A stretch of DNA of 5,980 bases from JBBIQZ01 sp037442065 (GTDB lineage: Bacteria > Patescibacteriota > CPR2_A > CG2-30-33-46). A program made the position numbers and the translations under genes. Within the stretch, counting starts at the first letter, position 1. Every line of letters starts with the position of its first letter. A model generated the notes under the pieces. That model was not told the DNA's origin and searched no databases. It saw only the letters and a program-made list of their open reading frames with translations. Location of the stretch: the NCBI GenBank assembly GCA_037442065.1, contig JBBIQZ010000043.1, positions 1-5,980 of the forward strand, read 5' to 3'. Below are positions 5,568 through 5,980 of the stretch, one piece after another.

Positions 5568-5750
5568 GCAAACATTTGAGAAAAAGCGTCTAGTAAAACT
5601 GCAAGTGAAAAACGCCCTTCCCGATGACTATCGGGATGCGGAAAATCTACTGTGCCGAGCGAGGAGGGTGACAACTGCTCCGAGTGAGGCCTTTAGTTTA
5701 GATTTTAAAGTTTTGAACGAAGCAGTTTTAAGCTTTTTCGAATCGTTTGC
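5568..5750. repeat. 183-bp imperfect inverted-repeat element (MITE-like)
   Basis: The two ends are imperfect inverted copies. GCAAAC, then GAAAAAGC (5580-5587), then TAAAACTGC (5594-5602) at the left are matched in the same order, as reverse complement, by GCAGTTTTA (5722-5730), GCTTTTTC (5732-5739) and GTTTGC (5745-5750), with small length differences between blocks. Similarity may continue inward (GT-AAAAC). The interior is richer in GC and holds a 7-bp hairpin and two near-copies, 25 bp apart, of CCGAGCGAGG/CCGAGTGAGG (5655-5664, 5680-5689). No transposase and no clear target duplication are visible. The frame readable on the plus strand across it is probably fortuitous. A short non-autonomous mobile element or a dispersed repeat fits best. 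Confidence 0.65.
5619..5636. repeat. Hairpin inside the inverted-repeat element
   Basis: TCCCGAT, loop GACT, ATCGGGA: a perfect 7-bp stem with a four-base loop. It has no T-tract on either side, so it looks structural rather than terminating. Confidence 0.7.
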
Positions 5751-5753
5751 GCT

Positions 5754-5790
5754 TTTCCTTCCACCTTTTGCGACAAAAGGTGGAAGGAAA
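5754..5790. repeat. Perfect 17-bp-stem hairpin with 3-base loop
   Basis: TTTCCTTCCACCTTTTG and its exact reverse complement flank CGA. It sits between the inverted-repeat element and the rpsG terminator, 8 bases from the start of the terminator's T-tract. No T run follows the stem on either strand, so it is not a standard terminator. It could be a transcript 3'-end protector, a repeat unit or a cruciform-forming site. Confidence 0.85.
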
Positions 5791-5798
5791 TAAGTATC

Positions 5799-5821
5799 AA
5801 AAAAAACGGCCTTCTGCCGTT
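5799..5821 (-). terminator. Intrinsic terminator of rpsG
   Basis: Minus strand: AACGGC, loop AGAAG, GCCGTT flowing into a run of T. It lies about 25 bases after the rpsG stop and separates rpsG from everything downstream, including fusA. Confidence 0.9.
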
Positions 5822-5846
5822 CTTTTATACTATCTAAAATCGCTTA

Positions 5847-5980
5847 TTATCGAATTTTTGCTAAATATGCTAAAGCTTTGTTTGCTTCGGCCATTTTATG
5901 AGTATCTTCTTTCTTCTTAAAAGCTCCGCCGGTTTCATTGGAAGCATCAATAAGCTCTTCCGCCAAATTTTGGGAAAATG
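5847..5980 (-). CDS. rpsG: 30S ribosomal protein S7, C-terminal end only
   Basis: The last 43 codons and a TAA stop are inside the window; the rest lies beyond the right edge. The residues include LAEELIDASNETGGAFKKKE followed by DTHKMAEANKALAYLAKIR, matching the conserved S7 end (ELIDA, GxAxKKREDTHKMAEANRAFAH). S7 starts assembly of the 30S head by binding 16S rRNA and contacts the E-site tRNA. In most bacteria rpsG is followed at once by fusA in the str operon; here a terminator and about 4 kb of other DNA follow. Confidence 0.96.
   Translation of the reverse strand, partial: FSQNLAEELIDASNETGGAFKKKEDTHKMAEANKALAYLAKIR

Noticed and set aside
5566..5793. 75-residue open frame on the plus strand
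   Set aside because: It runs through the inverted-repeat element and the 17-bp hairpin, has no Shine-Dalgarno site, and has no recognisable domain. Its codons are explained by repeat sequence.

Overview
The window looks like part of a small-genome, AT-leaning bacterium. Every supported gene lies on the minus strand, so transcription runs from high to low coordinates. Compact genes, a TTG-started fusA, a DUF3105 membrane-anchored protein, an archaeal-type fructose-bisphosphate aldolase/phosphatase and palindrome-rich intergenic stretches would fit a Candidate Phyla Radiation (Patescibacteria/Parcubacteria-like) lineage. That placement is inference from style and gene content. TGA is not used as a sense codon in the genes read here, so the code appears standard (table 11).

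In order of transcription the window holds: the last 43 codons of rpsG (ribosomal protein S7) with a terminator; about 280 bp without a gene, filled by a large imperfect inverted-repeat element and a separate perfect 17-bp-stem hairpin; a decayed single-domain EamA/DMT transporter pseudogene with an apparent frameshift at each end; a nitronate monooxygenase/FabK-like flavoprotein with its own terminator; fbp, the bifunctional FBP aldolase/phosphatase, with a near-consensus promoter, a leader of about 110 nt and a terminator; a palindrome-rich spacer; a DUF3105 protein expressed from what looks like a leaderless promoter; and fusA (EF-G), entered from its own promoter and cut by the window edge after 594 codons.

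The main structural point is that rpsG and fusA, normally adjacent in the bacterial str operon (rpsL-rpsG-fusA-tuf), are separated here by about 4 kb of unrelated genes. Terminators end rpsG, the EamA remnant, the flavoprotein and fbp, and fresh promoters precede fbp, the DUF3105 gene and fusA. The insert is therefore a set of separate transcription units and not an operon extension. fbp would feed gluconeogenesis (triose phosphates to fructose 6-phosphate). No shared pathway between the four inserted genes is evident.

The most unusual protein observation is in EF-G. The G4 guanine-recognition motif NKxD reads NKIN, and the usual G5 GSA-type segment reads GGDG, while the P-loop and the DTPGH motif are intact. 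I found no CRISPR array, tRNA, rRNA or intact transposase.
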